Below, piece by piece: positions 1 to 8,075 of a stretch of 40,471 nucleotides of DNA. The DNA is taken from contig URKT01000005.1 of NCBI GenBank assembly GCA_900548495.1, positions 1 through 40,471 of the forward strand, read 5' to 3'. The stretch's first letter is position 1. Each line of letters starts with the position of its first letter. A program made the position numbers and the translations under genes. The notes below the pieces were generated by a model. That model searched no databases. It was given only the letters and a program-made list of their open reading frames with translations, and was not told the DNA's origin. The DNA is from an uncultured Collinsella sp. (GTDB taxonomy: Bacteria; Actinomycetota; Coriobacteriia; Coriobacteriales; Coriobacteriaceae).

Positions 1-13
1 CCTGCGCAAGACG

Positions 14-38
14 AAGGCCACATTAAGTGGCCTTCTTT
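14..38 (+). terminator. Possible terminator of a gene to the left
   Basis: A perfect 8-bp stem (AAGGCCAC / GTGGCCTT) with an ATTAA loop is followed on the plus strand by CTTTGC. The T-tract is short, so this is a modest terminator candidate for a plus-strand transcript entering from outside the window. Confidence 0.4.
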
Positions 39-104
39 GCGTGCGGAACTCGCGACAAACCTAACCCATCTCGCCCACTCGGCTGGCACGGGGTCCAAGG
101 TTGT

Positions 105-138
105 CAAAAAAGCGGTCGGCGCGCAGTGCGCCGACCGC
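105..138 (-). terminator. Rho-independent terminator of gyrA
   Basis: An 11-bp perfect GC-rich stem (GCGGTCGGCGC paired with its complement, 5-base loop) is followed in the minus direction by six T. It lies about 40 bases after the gyrA stop and ends the gyrB-gyrA unit. Confidence 0.9.
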
Positions 139-178
139 CGATATATGGGGTCTGATATTTTCTACCAGCTAGCTCCTC

Positions 179-2920
179 TTACTCGTCGAGGAGATCTTCT
201 GGCATGTCGTTGCCATCGCCTAGATCGACTGGGGCTTCTTCGGGGGCAGAACCGTCTTCTGTTGCTTCGCCTTCGGGCTTCTCTTTGGCTGCCGTCATGC
301 GGGCTACGGCGCAGATGCGGTCGTTGTCGTCGACGGTCATCATCTTGACGCCCTGGGTGGCACGGCCGGTCTGGCTGATCTCGTCGGTCTTGACGCGAAT
401 GACCGTCGCGCCCTCCGTCACGATGAACAGCTCGTGCTGTGGGCCCACCGTCTTCATGGCCGCGAGGTTACCCTTACGCTCGGTCATTTGGATGGTGTAG
501 ACGCCCTGACCGCCGCGATTCTGCTCCGGATAGTCCGCGACCGGCGTGCGCTTGCCGTAGCCGCGCTCGGTGATGACGAACAGATCGCCGTTGCCGTTAG
601 TGACTTCCATGCCCAGAACGCTCACACCGTCCTTCAGACCGATACCGCGAACGCCGCTGGTGTCGCGGCCGGTGGCGCGCACCTGCTCCTCGGAGAACAT
701 GATCGCCTTGCCCGCGGTGGTGGCCAGGATAATCTTGTCACCCTCGCGCACGCGGCGCACGTTCAGCAGTGCGTCGTCGTCGCGCAGGTTGATGGCAATG
801 AGTCCATCACGGCGACTACGATCGTAAGCGCTCATCACGGTCTTCTTGACCATGCCACTCTTGGTGGCAAACATCAGGTACTCGTCGGCCGGGAAATCGC
901 GGCAGCTGATGACGCTCGCGATCTTCTCGCCCTCCTCGAAGGGCAGCAGGTTGACGATCGCGGTACCGCGCGCCTGGCGCGTACCCACCGGCAGCTCGTG
1001 CACCTTCAGGCGATAGACCTTGCCCTTGCTCGAGAAGAACAGCACGTACTCGTGCGTGGACGCGATGAACATCTCATCGATAACGTCGTCCTCTTTGAGA
1101 TTGACGCCCGACACGCCCTTGCCACCGCGCTTCTGGGCACGGTAGGCAGCCACCGGGATACGTTTAACGTAGCCGGTGTGGGTGATGGTCACGACCATAT
1201 CCTCGTCGGCGATGAGGTCCTCGACATCCAGGTCCTTCTCAACCTGGCTGATCTCGGTGCGGCGTTTGTCGCCAAACTTCTTGGAGATCTCGCGCATCTC
1301 TTCTTTGATGACGCCCAGGATCTTCTCCTCATGCGCCAGCAAGTCCTCGTAGTAGGCGATGGCGCGGCGCAGGCCGTCCAACTCTTCTTGAATCTTGTCG
1401 CGCTCCAGGCCGGTCAGACGGCGCAGCTTCATCTCGAGGATGGCCGTGGTCTGCTCGGGCGTAAAGCCAAAGCGCTCGATCAGGCGGCTGCTGGCCTCGG
1501 AGTCGGTCTGCGAGGAGCGGATGATGCTGATGACCTCGTCGATATGGTCGAGAGCCATCAAGTAGCCCTCAAGGATATGCGCGCGGGCCTGGGCCTTCTT
1601 AAGGTCAAAACGGGTGCGGCGGGTGACGACGTCGACCTGGTGGTCGATGTAGTTCTGCAGCATCTCGCGCAGGCTCAGGCATTTGGGAACGCCGTTGACG
1701 AGCGCCAGGTTGTTGGCGCCAAAGGTCGTCTGCAGCGAGGTGTACTTATACAGGTTGTTGAGCACGACCTGCGGAATGACGCCCTTCTTGAGCTCGATGA
1801 CCAGACGGATGCCCTTCTGGTTGGACTCATCGCGCATATCCGAGATGCCCTCGATGCGCTTGTCGTTGACGAGCTGGGCGATCTTCTCCTGCAGGGTGCC
1901 CTTGTTGACCATGTAGGGAATCTCGGTAAAGACCAGGCGGCTGCGGCCGGTCTTGGTGGACTCCACATGCGCCTTGGCACGCACGGTAATGGAGCCGCGG
2001 CCGGTCTCGTAGCTCTGCTTAATGCCGGCGCTGCCCATGATGATGGCGCCGGTGGGGAAGTCCGGACCGGGCATGATCTGCATGAGCTCGTCGACGGTGG
2101 CGTCGGGGTTGTCAATCAGGTAGCAGGTGGCCTCGATCGCCTCGGTGAGGTTATGCGGGGCGATGTTGGTGGCCATGCCGACGGCGATGCCCTGACTGCC
2201 GTTGACCAGCAGGTTGGGGAAGCGCGCAGGCAGCGCCACGGGCTCGGTGAGCGATTCGTCGTAGTTGGGCTGCCAGTCGACGGTATCCTTCTGCAAGTCA
2301 CGCAACAGTTCCATGGCGGGCTTTGCCAGGCGGCTCTCGGTGTAACGCATGGCCGCCGCGCCGTCGCCGTCGATGTTGCCGAAGTTGCCGTGACCGTCGA
2401 TGAGCGGCGTGCGCATGGAGAACCACTGCGCCAGGCGGACCATGGCCTCATAGACCGCGGCATCGCCGTGCGGGTGGTACTTACCGATAACTTCGCCGAC
2501 CGTCCAGGCCGACTTCTTGTGCGGTCGGTTGGGGTAGATGCCGCTCTCGTTCATCGCGTACAGGATGCGGCGGTGCACCGGCTTTAAGCCGTCGCGCACG
2601 TCCGGCAGGGCGCGCGCCGTGATGACCGACATCGAATACTCGATGAACGACTGCTTCATCTCGCGGCCAAACTCCGAAATCTGGAGCTGGCCGCCGTTGA
2701 TATCCTCGCCGGCCGAGGCGCCACGGTCGACTTCGCCAAAGCTCTCCTCGAGCTCGGCGTCGTCGTCTTCTTCCTCATCATCATCGGCATCGGGGTTATA
2801 GGCGTCCGGATCGCCGTCCTCGCCCTGCTCAGCACGGGCAAGCAGGCGCTTCAGATCATCGGGCATACCGGCATCGCCGGCCTCGTCCATACCCTCGTTA
2901 TTGTTGATATCGTCTGCCAC
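179..2920 (-). CDS. gyrA: DNA gyrase subunit A with acidic N-terminal extension
   Basis: Breakage-reunion subunit of the A2B2 type II topoisomerase that introduces negative supercoils. The catalytic tyrosine is Y193 in AAAMRYTE; the GyrA box QKRGGKG is near residues 596-602, marking the DNA-wrapping C-terminal domain and separating gyrase from topo IV ParC. The start is GTG, preceded by a strong AGGAGGT (2923-2929), 11 bases after gyrB. The product is 913 residues: about 70 residues precede the usual N-terminus, including a dense Asp/Glu run near residues 46-59. Compared with E. coli numbering, quinolone-pocket position 83 is Ala (A154) and position 87 is Glu (E158). The C-terminus is also acidic. 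Identity is secure; the role of the extension is unknown. Confidence 0.98.
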   Translation of the reverse strand: MADDINNNEGMDEAGDAGMPDDLKRLLARAEQGEDGDPDAYNPDADDDEEEDDDAELEESFGEVDRGASAGEDINGGQLQISEFGREMKQSFIEYSMSVITARALPDVRDGLKPVHRRILYAMNESGIYPNRPHKKSAWTVGEVIGKYHPHGDAAVYEAMVRLAQWFSMRTPLIDGHGNFGNIDGDGAAAMRYTESRLAKPAMELLRDLQKDTVDWQPNYDESLTEPVALPARFPNLLVNGSQGIAVGMATNIAPHNLTEAIEATCYLIDNPDATVDELMQIMPGPDFPTGAIIMGSAGIKQSYETGRGSITVRAKAHVESTKTGRSRLVFTEIPYMVNKGTLQEKIAQLVNDKRIEGISDMRDESNQKGIRLVIELKKGVIPQVVLNNLYKYTSLQTTFGANNLALVNGVPKCLSLREMLQNYIDHQVDVVTRRTRFDLKKAQARAHILEGYLMALDHIDEVISIIRSSQTDSEASSRLIERFGFTPEQTTAILEMKLRRLTGLERDKIQEELDGLRRAIAYYEDLLAHEEKILGVIKEEMREISKKFGDKRRTEISQVEKDLDVEDLIADEDMVVTITHTGYVKRIPVAAYRAQKRGGKGVSGVNLKEDDVIDEMFIASTHEYVLFFSSKGKVYRLKVHELPVGTRQARGTAIVNLLPFEEGEKIASVISCRDFPADEYLMFATKSGMVKKTVMSAYDRSRRDGLIAINLRDDDALLNVRRVREGDKIILATTAGKAIMFSEEQVRATGRDTSGVRGIGLKDGVSVLGMEVTNGNGDLFVITERGYGKRTPVADYPEQNRGGQGVYTIQMTERKGNLAAMKTVGPQHELFIVTEGATVIRVKTDEISQTGRATQGVKMMTVDDNDRICAVARMTAAKEKPEGEATEDGSAPEEAPVDLGDGNDMPEDLLDE

Positions 2921-2931
2921 GTTACCTCCTC

Positions 2932-4962
2932 TTAAGCGTCAAGGAATCGTGCATCATGTGCATGCTTCTCGATGTACTCGCGGCGATAGCCGACCTCGGA
3001 ACCCATCAGCTCGCGCACGGCGCGGTCCGCCACCACGGCGTCCTCGATCGACACGCGCTGCAGAATGCGGGTCTTGGGGTCCATCGTCGTCGAGGCAAGC
3101 TGCTTGGGGTCCATCTCGCCCAGGCCCTTGTAGCGCTGGACGGTATAGCCCTTGCGCTTTTTGGTAATCTTGCCGTCCTTGGCCTTGCCGTCCTCGTCGT
3201 TATCGTCGGGGTTCAGGCCCAGACTCTGGATGGTGTCGCGCAGGATCTCGTCTTCGGGCTGGCGGCCGTTGGGATACACGTAGTGGATCTTGTTGCGCAC
3301 CTTAATGCCAAAGATGGGCGGGCAGGCAACATAGACGTAGCCGGCATCGATCAGCGGACGCATGTACTTGTAGAAGAACGTCAGCAGCAGGATGCGGATA
3401 TGCGCACCGTCGACGTCTGCATCGGTCATGATGATGATCTTGTGGTAGCGCGCCTTGGTGATATCGAAGTCGCCGCCGTCGCCGGCACTCGTCGTGACGC
3501 CGCAACCGATCGCGGTAATCAGCGACTGGATGGTGTCACTCGAGAACGCGCGATGGTCACCAACGCGTTCGACGTTCAAAATCTTGCCGCGCAGGGGCAG
3601 AATCGCCTGGATGTCTCGGCGACGGCCGTCCTTGGCCGAACCGCCTGCCGAGTCGCCCTCTACGATGAAGAGCTCGGTCAGCTCGGCATCGCGCACCGAG
3701 CAGTCAGCGAGCTTACCGGGCAGGGACGCCGTCTCGAGCAGGCTCTTGCGGCGGGTCGCCTCGCGCGCCTTGCGGGCGGCATTGCGCGCCTTGCAGGCCT
3801 GTTGCGCCTTCTTGACGATCTCGCGAGCGGGCTTGGGATGCTCCTCGAGGTAATCGACAAGACCGTCGGTCACAATCTTGAGCGTCAGCGCTCGCATATA
3901 GGAGCTGCCGAGCTTTGCCTTGGTCTGGCCCTCAAACTGCGGATCGGGCAGCTTAACCGAGATAACGGCCGAAAGGCCCTCGCGCACATCGTCGCCGGTC
4001 AGGTTGGCGTCTTTTTCCTTGAGCAGGTTCTGCTTGCGCGCGTAATCGTTGATCACGCGGGTGAGCGCGGTGCGGAAGCCCTCAAGGTGCATGCCGCCCT
4101 CGGGGGTGTAGATGTCGTTGGCAAACGACATGACGTTCTCGCCGTAACCGCTATTCCACTGCAGGGAAACCTCGACCTCGCCCATCTTGGCCACAGGTGC
4201 GTCCGGATCCGATTTGCCCTCGATGTAGATAGGCTCCTTAAAGGCCTCGGGGACGTCCTTGCCCTCGTTGAGGAACTTGACGAAGTCGATGATACCACCC
4301 TCGTAGCAAAACTCCTCCACGTGGAGAGTCGCCTCGCGCTCGTCGGTCAGCACGATCTTGAGGTTCTTATTGAGGAACGCCGTCTCCTGCAGACGGTTGT
4401 GCAGCGTATCGAAATCGTAGACGCAGGTCTCGAAGATCTCGTCGTCGGGCCAGAAGGTAACGGTGGTGCCCGTCGAATCCGAGGTGCCCACGACCTCCAT
4501 CTTCTTGACGGTCTTGCCGCGCGAGAACTCCATCTCGTAGGTGTTGCCGTCGCGACGAACCTGAACGACCACGCGCTTGGACAGTGCGTTGACGACGGAG
4601 ATGCCAACGCCGTGCAGGCCGCCCGAGACCTTATAGGCCGAATTATCGAACTTACCGCCGGCGTGCAAGATCGTCATGACGACCTCGAGCGTCGGGATCT
4701 TTTTAACAGGGTGCTCGTCGACGGGGATGCCGCGCCCGTTGTCGACGACCGTGATGGAGTTGTCGGCGTGGACCGTCACCTGGATCTCGGTGCAGAAACC
4801 GGCCATGGCCTCGTCGACGGAGTTGTCAACGATCTCCCACACCAGGTGATGCAGACCGCTGGCGCTCGTCGAGCCGATATACATGCCCGGGCGCTTACGA
4901 ACGGCCTCGAGACCTTCGAGAATCTTAATCTCGCCGCCATCGTAATCGTTTTCGTTTGCCAC
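2932..4962 (-). CDS. gyrB: DNA gyrase subunit B
   Basis: ATPase subunit of DNA gyrase, pairing with GyrA encoded 11 bases downstream. It carries a GHKL ATPase domain with WEIVDNSVDEA (E43), DNGRGIP (74-80) and GGLHGVG (114-120), a transducer domain, and a Toprim domain with EGDSAGG (435-441) and DADVDG (514-519), giving 676 residues. The frame stays open upstream to a TTG at 4980, but the GGAGGA ribosome site lies inside that stretch, 4-5 bases before GTG 4960-4962, so GTG is taken as the start. A terminator separates it from the recF-dciA unit, so it should have its own promoter in 4963-5011; I could not identify a convincing one. Confidence 0.97.
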   Translation of the reverse strand: MANENDYDGGEIKILEGLEAVRKRPGMYIGSTSASGLHHLVWEIVDNSVDEAMAGFCTEIQVTVHADNSITVVDNGRGIPVDEHPVKKIPTLEVVMTILHAGGKFDNSAYKVSGGLHGVGISVVNALSKRVVVQVRRDGNTYEMEFSRGKTVKKMEVVGTSDSTGTTVTFWPDDEIFETCVYDFDTLHNRLQETAFLNKNLKIVLTDEREATLHVEEFCYEGGIIDFVKFLNEGKDVPEAFKEPIYIEGKSDPDAPVAKMGEVEVSLQWNSGYGENVMSFANDIYTPEGGMHLEGFRTALTRVINDYARKQNLLKEKDANLTGDDVREGLSAVISVKLPDPQFEGQTKAKLGSSYMRALTLKIVTDGLVDYLEEHPKPAREIVKKAQQACKARNAARKAREATRRKSLLETASLPGKLADCSVRDAELTELFIVEGDSAGGSAKDGRRRDIQAILPLRGKILNVERVGDHRAFSSDTIQSLITAIGCGVTTSAGDGGDFDITKARYHKIIIMTDADVDGAHIRILLLTFFYKYMRPLIDAGYVYVACPPIFGIKVRNKIHYVYPNGRQPEDEILRDTIQSLGLNPDDNDEDGKAKDGKITKKRKGYTVQRYKGLGEMDPKQLASTTMDPKTRILQRVSIEDAVVADRAVRELMGSEVGYRREYIEKHAHDARFLDA

Positions 4963-5011
4963 ACGTCCTCCTTCAGTCAAGAAAATGTGTACAGCCTTAC
5001 TAGTTTATCGT

Positions 5012-5041
5012 AAAAAAATACCCTCGGGAACGAGGGTATTT
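5012..5041 (-). terminator. Terminator after dciA, before gyrB
   Basis: An 11-bp stem (AAATACCCTCG with its complement) closed by a 4-base loop is followed in the minus direction by a run of seven T. It separates the dnaA-dnaN-recF-dciA transcript from gyrB-gyrA. Confidence 0.9.
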
Positions 5042-5067
5042 GGCTCTACAAGGCCACCAGATGCGAT

Positions 5068-5631
5068 TTAAGGCTCTTTTTTGCTTTGCACGCCCTTGGC
5101 CCACTCGGCGCTGGCTCTCATGGCGTTCTCGAGGGCCTCGCGCAGTTTTTGGTCTTCGATGGGCGCCACTTGGCACTCAATCTCGGTGCGCTCGGCCTCA
5201 CTGAGGTCGGCGTGCGGAGCCGGCGGGCGCTCAGTCGTCGCCGGGCACAGGCGCTCCTTGGCGACGGGTGGCGTGTGACCGGGCGCGGTGGTTTTGAACA
5301 CCAGGCCGTCCACATGTGCGCCGGCGCGCTCCATACGTGCGCGGATGATCTCGCGCAACAGCGTCATTTCCTGCGTCCACGAGGGCGAGTCGAGGTACAC
5401 CAGCAGCTCATTGGACTCGGGCAGGTAGCGCAGGCCCGTCACATGGCGTCCCTCGCGCGTGCCCGAGCACACCGCATTCCAGACGCGATAGACCGCACGA
5501 GATTCCTCTGCAGCCTCCATCTGCGCGCGGCGCTCAGGTGTCGCGGCCGCCAGGATGCGCTGGCGCTCTGCGTTCAAAAATCCACTGAAGGCAACCGTCT
5601 CGCTCTCGCGCTCGTAATCAGCACGTCTCAC
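5068..5631 (-). CDS. dciA: DUF721 / DciA-like helicase-loading protein
   Basis: 187 residues with the DUF721 core at about residues 48-115: a conserved Trp (VWNAV), a hydrophobic strand (LLVYLDSPSW), a helix (EMTLLREIIRARM) and a closing VDGLVF strand. DciA is the ancestral loader and partner of replicative helicase DnaB in bacteria lacking DnaC/DnaI. The gene overlaps the end of recF by 14 bases and starts at GTG, with AAGGTGG about 11 bases upstream, so it is probably translationally coupled. A position after recF is typical of actinobacteria. The last 70 residues are Pro- and charge-rich and probably flexible. The family call is firm; the helicase-loader role is by homology. Confidence 0.85.
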   Translation of the reverse strand: MRRADYERESETVAFSGFLNAERQRILAAATPERRAQMEAAEESRAVYRVWNAVCSGTREGRHVTGLRYLPESNELLVYLDSPSWTQEMTLLREIIRARMERAGAHVDGLVFKTTAPGHTPPVAKERLCPATTERPPAPHADLSEAERTEIECQVAPIEDQKLREALENAMRASAEWAKGVQSKKEP

Positions 5632-6724
5632 CCATGCTCACCACCTTGGCTCGATCAAGCAGGTCATCGGTAAAGTATCCCAGGTTGGTCGTGGTTATGA
5701 CCGTCTGGATATCATCGCCGATCAGCCGCAGAAAAGCACCGCGGCGCTCGCCGTCGAGCTCGCTCATCACGTCGTCCAAAAGCAGCAGCGGAGCAGTACC
5801 CAGAACATCGCGAGCCACGGCCACCTCGGCCACCTTCCAGGCCAGAACCAACGTTCGCTGCTGTCCTTGGCTGGCAAATGAACGAGCGGAGCGACCCGCC
5901 ACGGTAAATTCAATCTCGTCGCGATGCGGCCCCACCAACGTCACGCCGCGGCGAATTTCCTCGTCGGCGTGCTCATCAAGGGCGGCCAGCATGCGCTCGT
6001 ACGCCCAGCCCTTCAGCTCTTCGCGATCCTCGACCTGTGGCAAATCCCCCAGCGTGGACGCATAGGACACGTTGGCGGCTTCACCGGACGCCACTTGCCC
6101 ATAGGCAGTACGCACATGGCCCGCCAGCCGGTCGAGCAGGGCCAACCGGTGCACAAGCAGAGCCGAGCCCGCGCGGGCAATCGAATCGTTCCACGCGCCG
6201 AGCATCTCACGGCAGCACCAGGTTTCCTTGAGCAAGGCGTTGCGCTGGGTCACGCAGCGCCCATAGGTGCTCGCAAGATCGGCATAGCGTGCGCTCAGTT
6301 GCATGCCAAAGTCATCGAGGGCGGCGCGGCGCACACTGGCGCCCCGCTTAACCATGTCCAGATGGTCGGGGCAAAACAGCACGCTCGGCAGAACCCCGCG
6401 CACACCGGCGGCAGAGCATCTCTTGCCGTTGCGGCTAAACGAGCGCTTACCGTCCTCCGCGCTCAATCCCATATCAAGCACGCGGCCGTCGCCCTCGAGC
6501 CTCAGCTCGACCTTGCACGAGCCCACGCCATCATGGACGAGCTCGGCTGCGGTCGGATGCCTAAACGAGGCGCCGCTCGTCAGCAGCTGCAGCGCCTCTA
6601 TGAGATTGGTCTTTCCCGCCGCGTTGGGTCCCGCAAGTATCGTCACGCCCTCGTCCAGGGCAAGACGATAGCTATCGAAGCTGCGGTAGTGCGCGACGGA
6701 AAGATCGCGGGCGAACATGGTCAT
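5618..6724 (-). CDS. recF: DNA replication and repair protein RecF
   Basis: SMC-like ATPase that with RecO and RecR helps load RecA at single-strand gaps. Walker A is GPNAAGKT (32-39), the ABC signature is SQGQQR (285-290), Walker B is LLLLDDVMSELD (313-324), and the LVGPHRDE motif is at 263-270. The length of 368 residues is normal. It starts at ATG 13 bases after the dnaN stop codon with no clear Shine-Dalgarno, suggesting coupling to dnaN; a second in-frame ATG lies two codons later. It overlaps dciA at its 3' end. Confidence 0.97.
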   Translation of the reverse strand: MTMFARDLSVAHYRSFDSYRLALDEGVTILAGPNAAGKTNLIEALQLLTSGASFRHPTAAELVHDGVGSCKVELRLEGDGRVLDMGLSAEDGKRSFSRNGKRCSAAGVRGVLPSVLFCPDHLDMVKRGASVRRAALDDFGMQLSARYADLASTYGRCVTQRNALLKETWCCREMLGAWNDSIARAGSALLVHRLALLDRLAGHVRTAYGQVASGEAANVSYASTLGDLPQVEDREELKGWAYERMLAALDEHADEEIRRGVTLVGPHRDEIEFTVAGRSARSFASQGQQRTLVLAWKVAEVAVARDVLGTAPLLLLDDVMSELDGERRGAFLRLIGDDIQTVITTTNLGYFTDDLLDRAKVVSMGETC

Positions 6725-6733
6725 AGCGCAGCG

Positions 6734-7837
6734 CTAGATGCGGACCGGCATGACCAGGTACAGGTAGTTGATCTTGTCGTAGGACTTGAAGATGCCCGCC
6801 TGCGAGTAGCTCTTGAGCTCCAGCGTGATCTCCTTCTCCTTGGACAGGGCATTGAGGCAGCCGAAGATGTAGTGGTAGTTGAAGGCGATGGTACCCGACT
6901 CGCCCTCGGCCTCGACATCGATCGTCTCCTGTGCAAGGTCCTGGTCATTGGAAATGGAGGACAGGCCCATCTGCCCGTTCTCGACATCGATCTCGAACTT
7001 GACGGCGGGGTTGGCGCTCGCGATAACGGCCACGCGCTTGAGGGCGGCGTTAAAGGCGGCGACGTCGATCTTGACGCTCGTCACGCACGAATCGGGGATG
7101 AGCTGCTTGTAGTTGGGGTACACGCCCTCGATGCGGCGCGACACGTAGGTGGTGTTGCCGGCCTCGAAGACGACCTGGGTGTCGGTAGCCCCGATCATGA
7201 TGGTCGCCTGGCTGGCCATGATGTTCAGTGCGTCGTTAAAGGCGTCAGCCGGAACGTTGAGCTCAAAGGAGCCTTCGAGGGTCGAGGTCTCGACCTGCGT
7301 ATCGCACACGGCCAAACGGAAGGAATCGGTCGCCACCAGGCGCACGGTGTTGTTCTCGACCTTCATGTGCACGCCACCCAGGATGGGGCGGGCCTTGTCG
7401 GTCGAGGTGACGCGCCACACGCGGCCGACCATCTCGGACAAGATATCGGTCGGCAGTTCCACGGCGCTCTCGATGGCATAGGCCGGAAACTCGGGGAAGT
7501 CATTAGCATCGAGCGTGTTCAGGCGGAAAGAGCTCTTCTCGCAACCAATCAGCACCTGGCGCTCGGACAGCTCAAAGGTGACCGGGGCGTCGGGCAAGGT
7601 CTTGGTGATGTTGGAGAGCATCTTGCAGGGAATAACCATCTCGCCCTCCTCCTCGACATGGGCGGCGATACGGTGGCGGATCGAGATGGTGTAGTTAGAG
7701 GTCTGGAATTCCAAGATGCCGTCTTGGGCCTTAACGAGCACGCCCGACAGGATGGGGAGGGTGGATGCCGAAGCGACACCCTTCATAACGACGCCGATGG
7801 CTTGTGTAAGCGAGCTCTGGCTGACGGTGAACTTCAT
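6734..7837 (-). CDS. dnaN: DNA polymerase III beta subunit (sliding clamp)
   Basis: Ring-shaped homodimeric processivity clamp that tethers polymerase III and many repair enzymes to DNA. It has 367 residues, the three-domain clamp length, and the conserved C-terminus YLYLVMPVRI that helps form the client-binding pocket. The ATG start is preceded by AGAAAGG. It is second in the dnaA-dnaN-recF order and is separated from dnaA by a 238-base region with DnaA-box-like sequences and an AT-rich tract. Confidence 0.98.
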   Translation of the reverse strand: MKFTVSQSSLTQAIGVVMKGVASASTLPILSGVLVKAQDGILEFQTSNYTISIRHRIAAHVEEEGEMVIPCKMLSNITKTLPDAPVTFELSERQVLIGCEKSSFRLNTLDANDFPEFPAYAIESAVELPTDILSEMVGRVWRVTSTDKARPILGGVHMKVENNTVRLVATDSFRLAVCDTQVETSTLEGSFELNVPADAFNDALNIMASQATIMIGATDTQVVFEAGNTTYVSRRIEGVYPNYKQLIPDSCVTSVKIDVAAFNAALKRVAVIASANPAVKFEIDVENGQMGLSSISNDQDLAQETIDVEAEGESGTIAFNYHYIFGCLNALSKEKEITLELKSYSQAGIFKSYDKINYLYLVMPVRI

Positions 7838-8075
7838 CTTTTAATACCTTTCTATAGATATAAATATCTTAATAATAGTAATAGCACTGACGAAACTGTT
7901 GATTACTCCCAAAGACGCAGGTCAGACCCAAAAAGAGAATCGACAGCAACCTGTGTGCAACAGGGGTGGTTTTCCACGTTCAAAACCTGCGCAAAACTTT
8001 TCATCACCGCGGGTTGGGTTTTAGACACCTTATGCCCGTGGTTTCGACAAGTTTTCAACAGGTGTCTCTATTTCC
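7838..8075. other. Putative oriC arm between dnaA and dnaN
   Basis: This 238-base non-coding stretch holds an AT-rich segment at about 7838-7885, a candidate unwinding element that also contains the dnaN ribosome site. Toward dnaA it holds box-like elements: AGTTTTCAACAGG (8050-8062), a 10/13 match on the other strand (7986-7998), TTTTCCACG (7970-7978) and a weaker TGTGCAACAGG (7954-7964). Together with 11169-11411 it resembles the bipartite origin of Bacillus, where boxes flank dnaA and melting occurs before dnaN. The layout is visible; origin function is inferred. Confidence 0.65.
8050..8062 (+). promoter_or_regulatory. DnaA-box-like 13-mer, copy 1
   Basis: AGTTTTCAACAGG, identical to two copies on the other strand upstream of the dnaA operon. 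Compared with the classic box extended by GG (TTATCCACAGG), it differs at two positions. Confidence 0.6.

Noticed and set aside
37..348. Possible small gene at the left edge
   Set aside because: It runs through the gyrA terminator and gyrA 3' end, is Arg/Leu-rich and has no ribosome site.
434..2587. Long open frame on the plus strand opposite gyrA
   Set aside because: Shadow of gyrA in GC-rich DNA; composition is Ala/Gly/Leu/Val/Asp-rich with no recognisable domain, and no ribosome site explains it. The same holds for long antisense frames opposite gyrB, recF-dnaN, the M28-like gene, purB, the Tat lipoprotein and purC.
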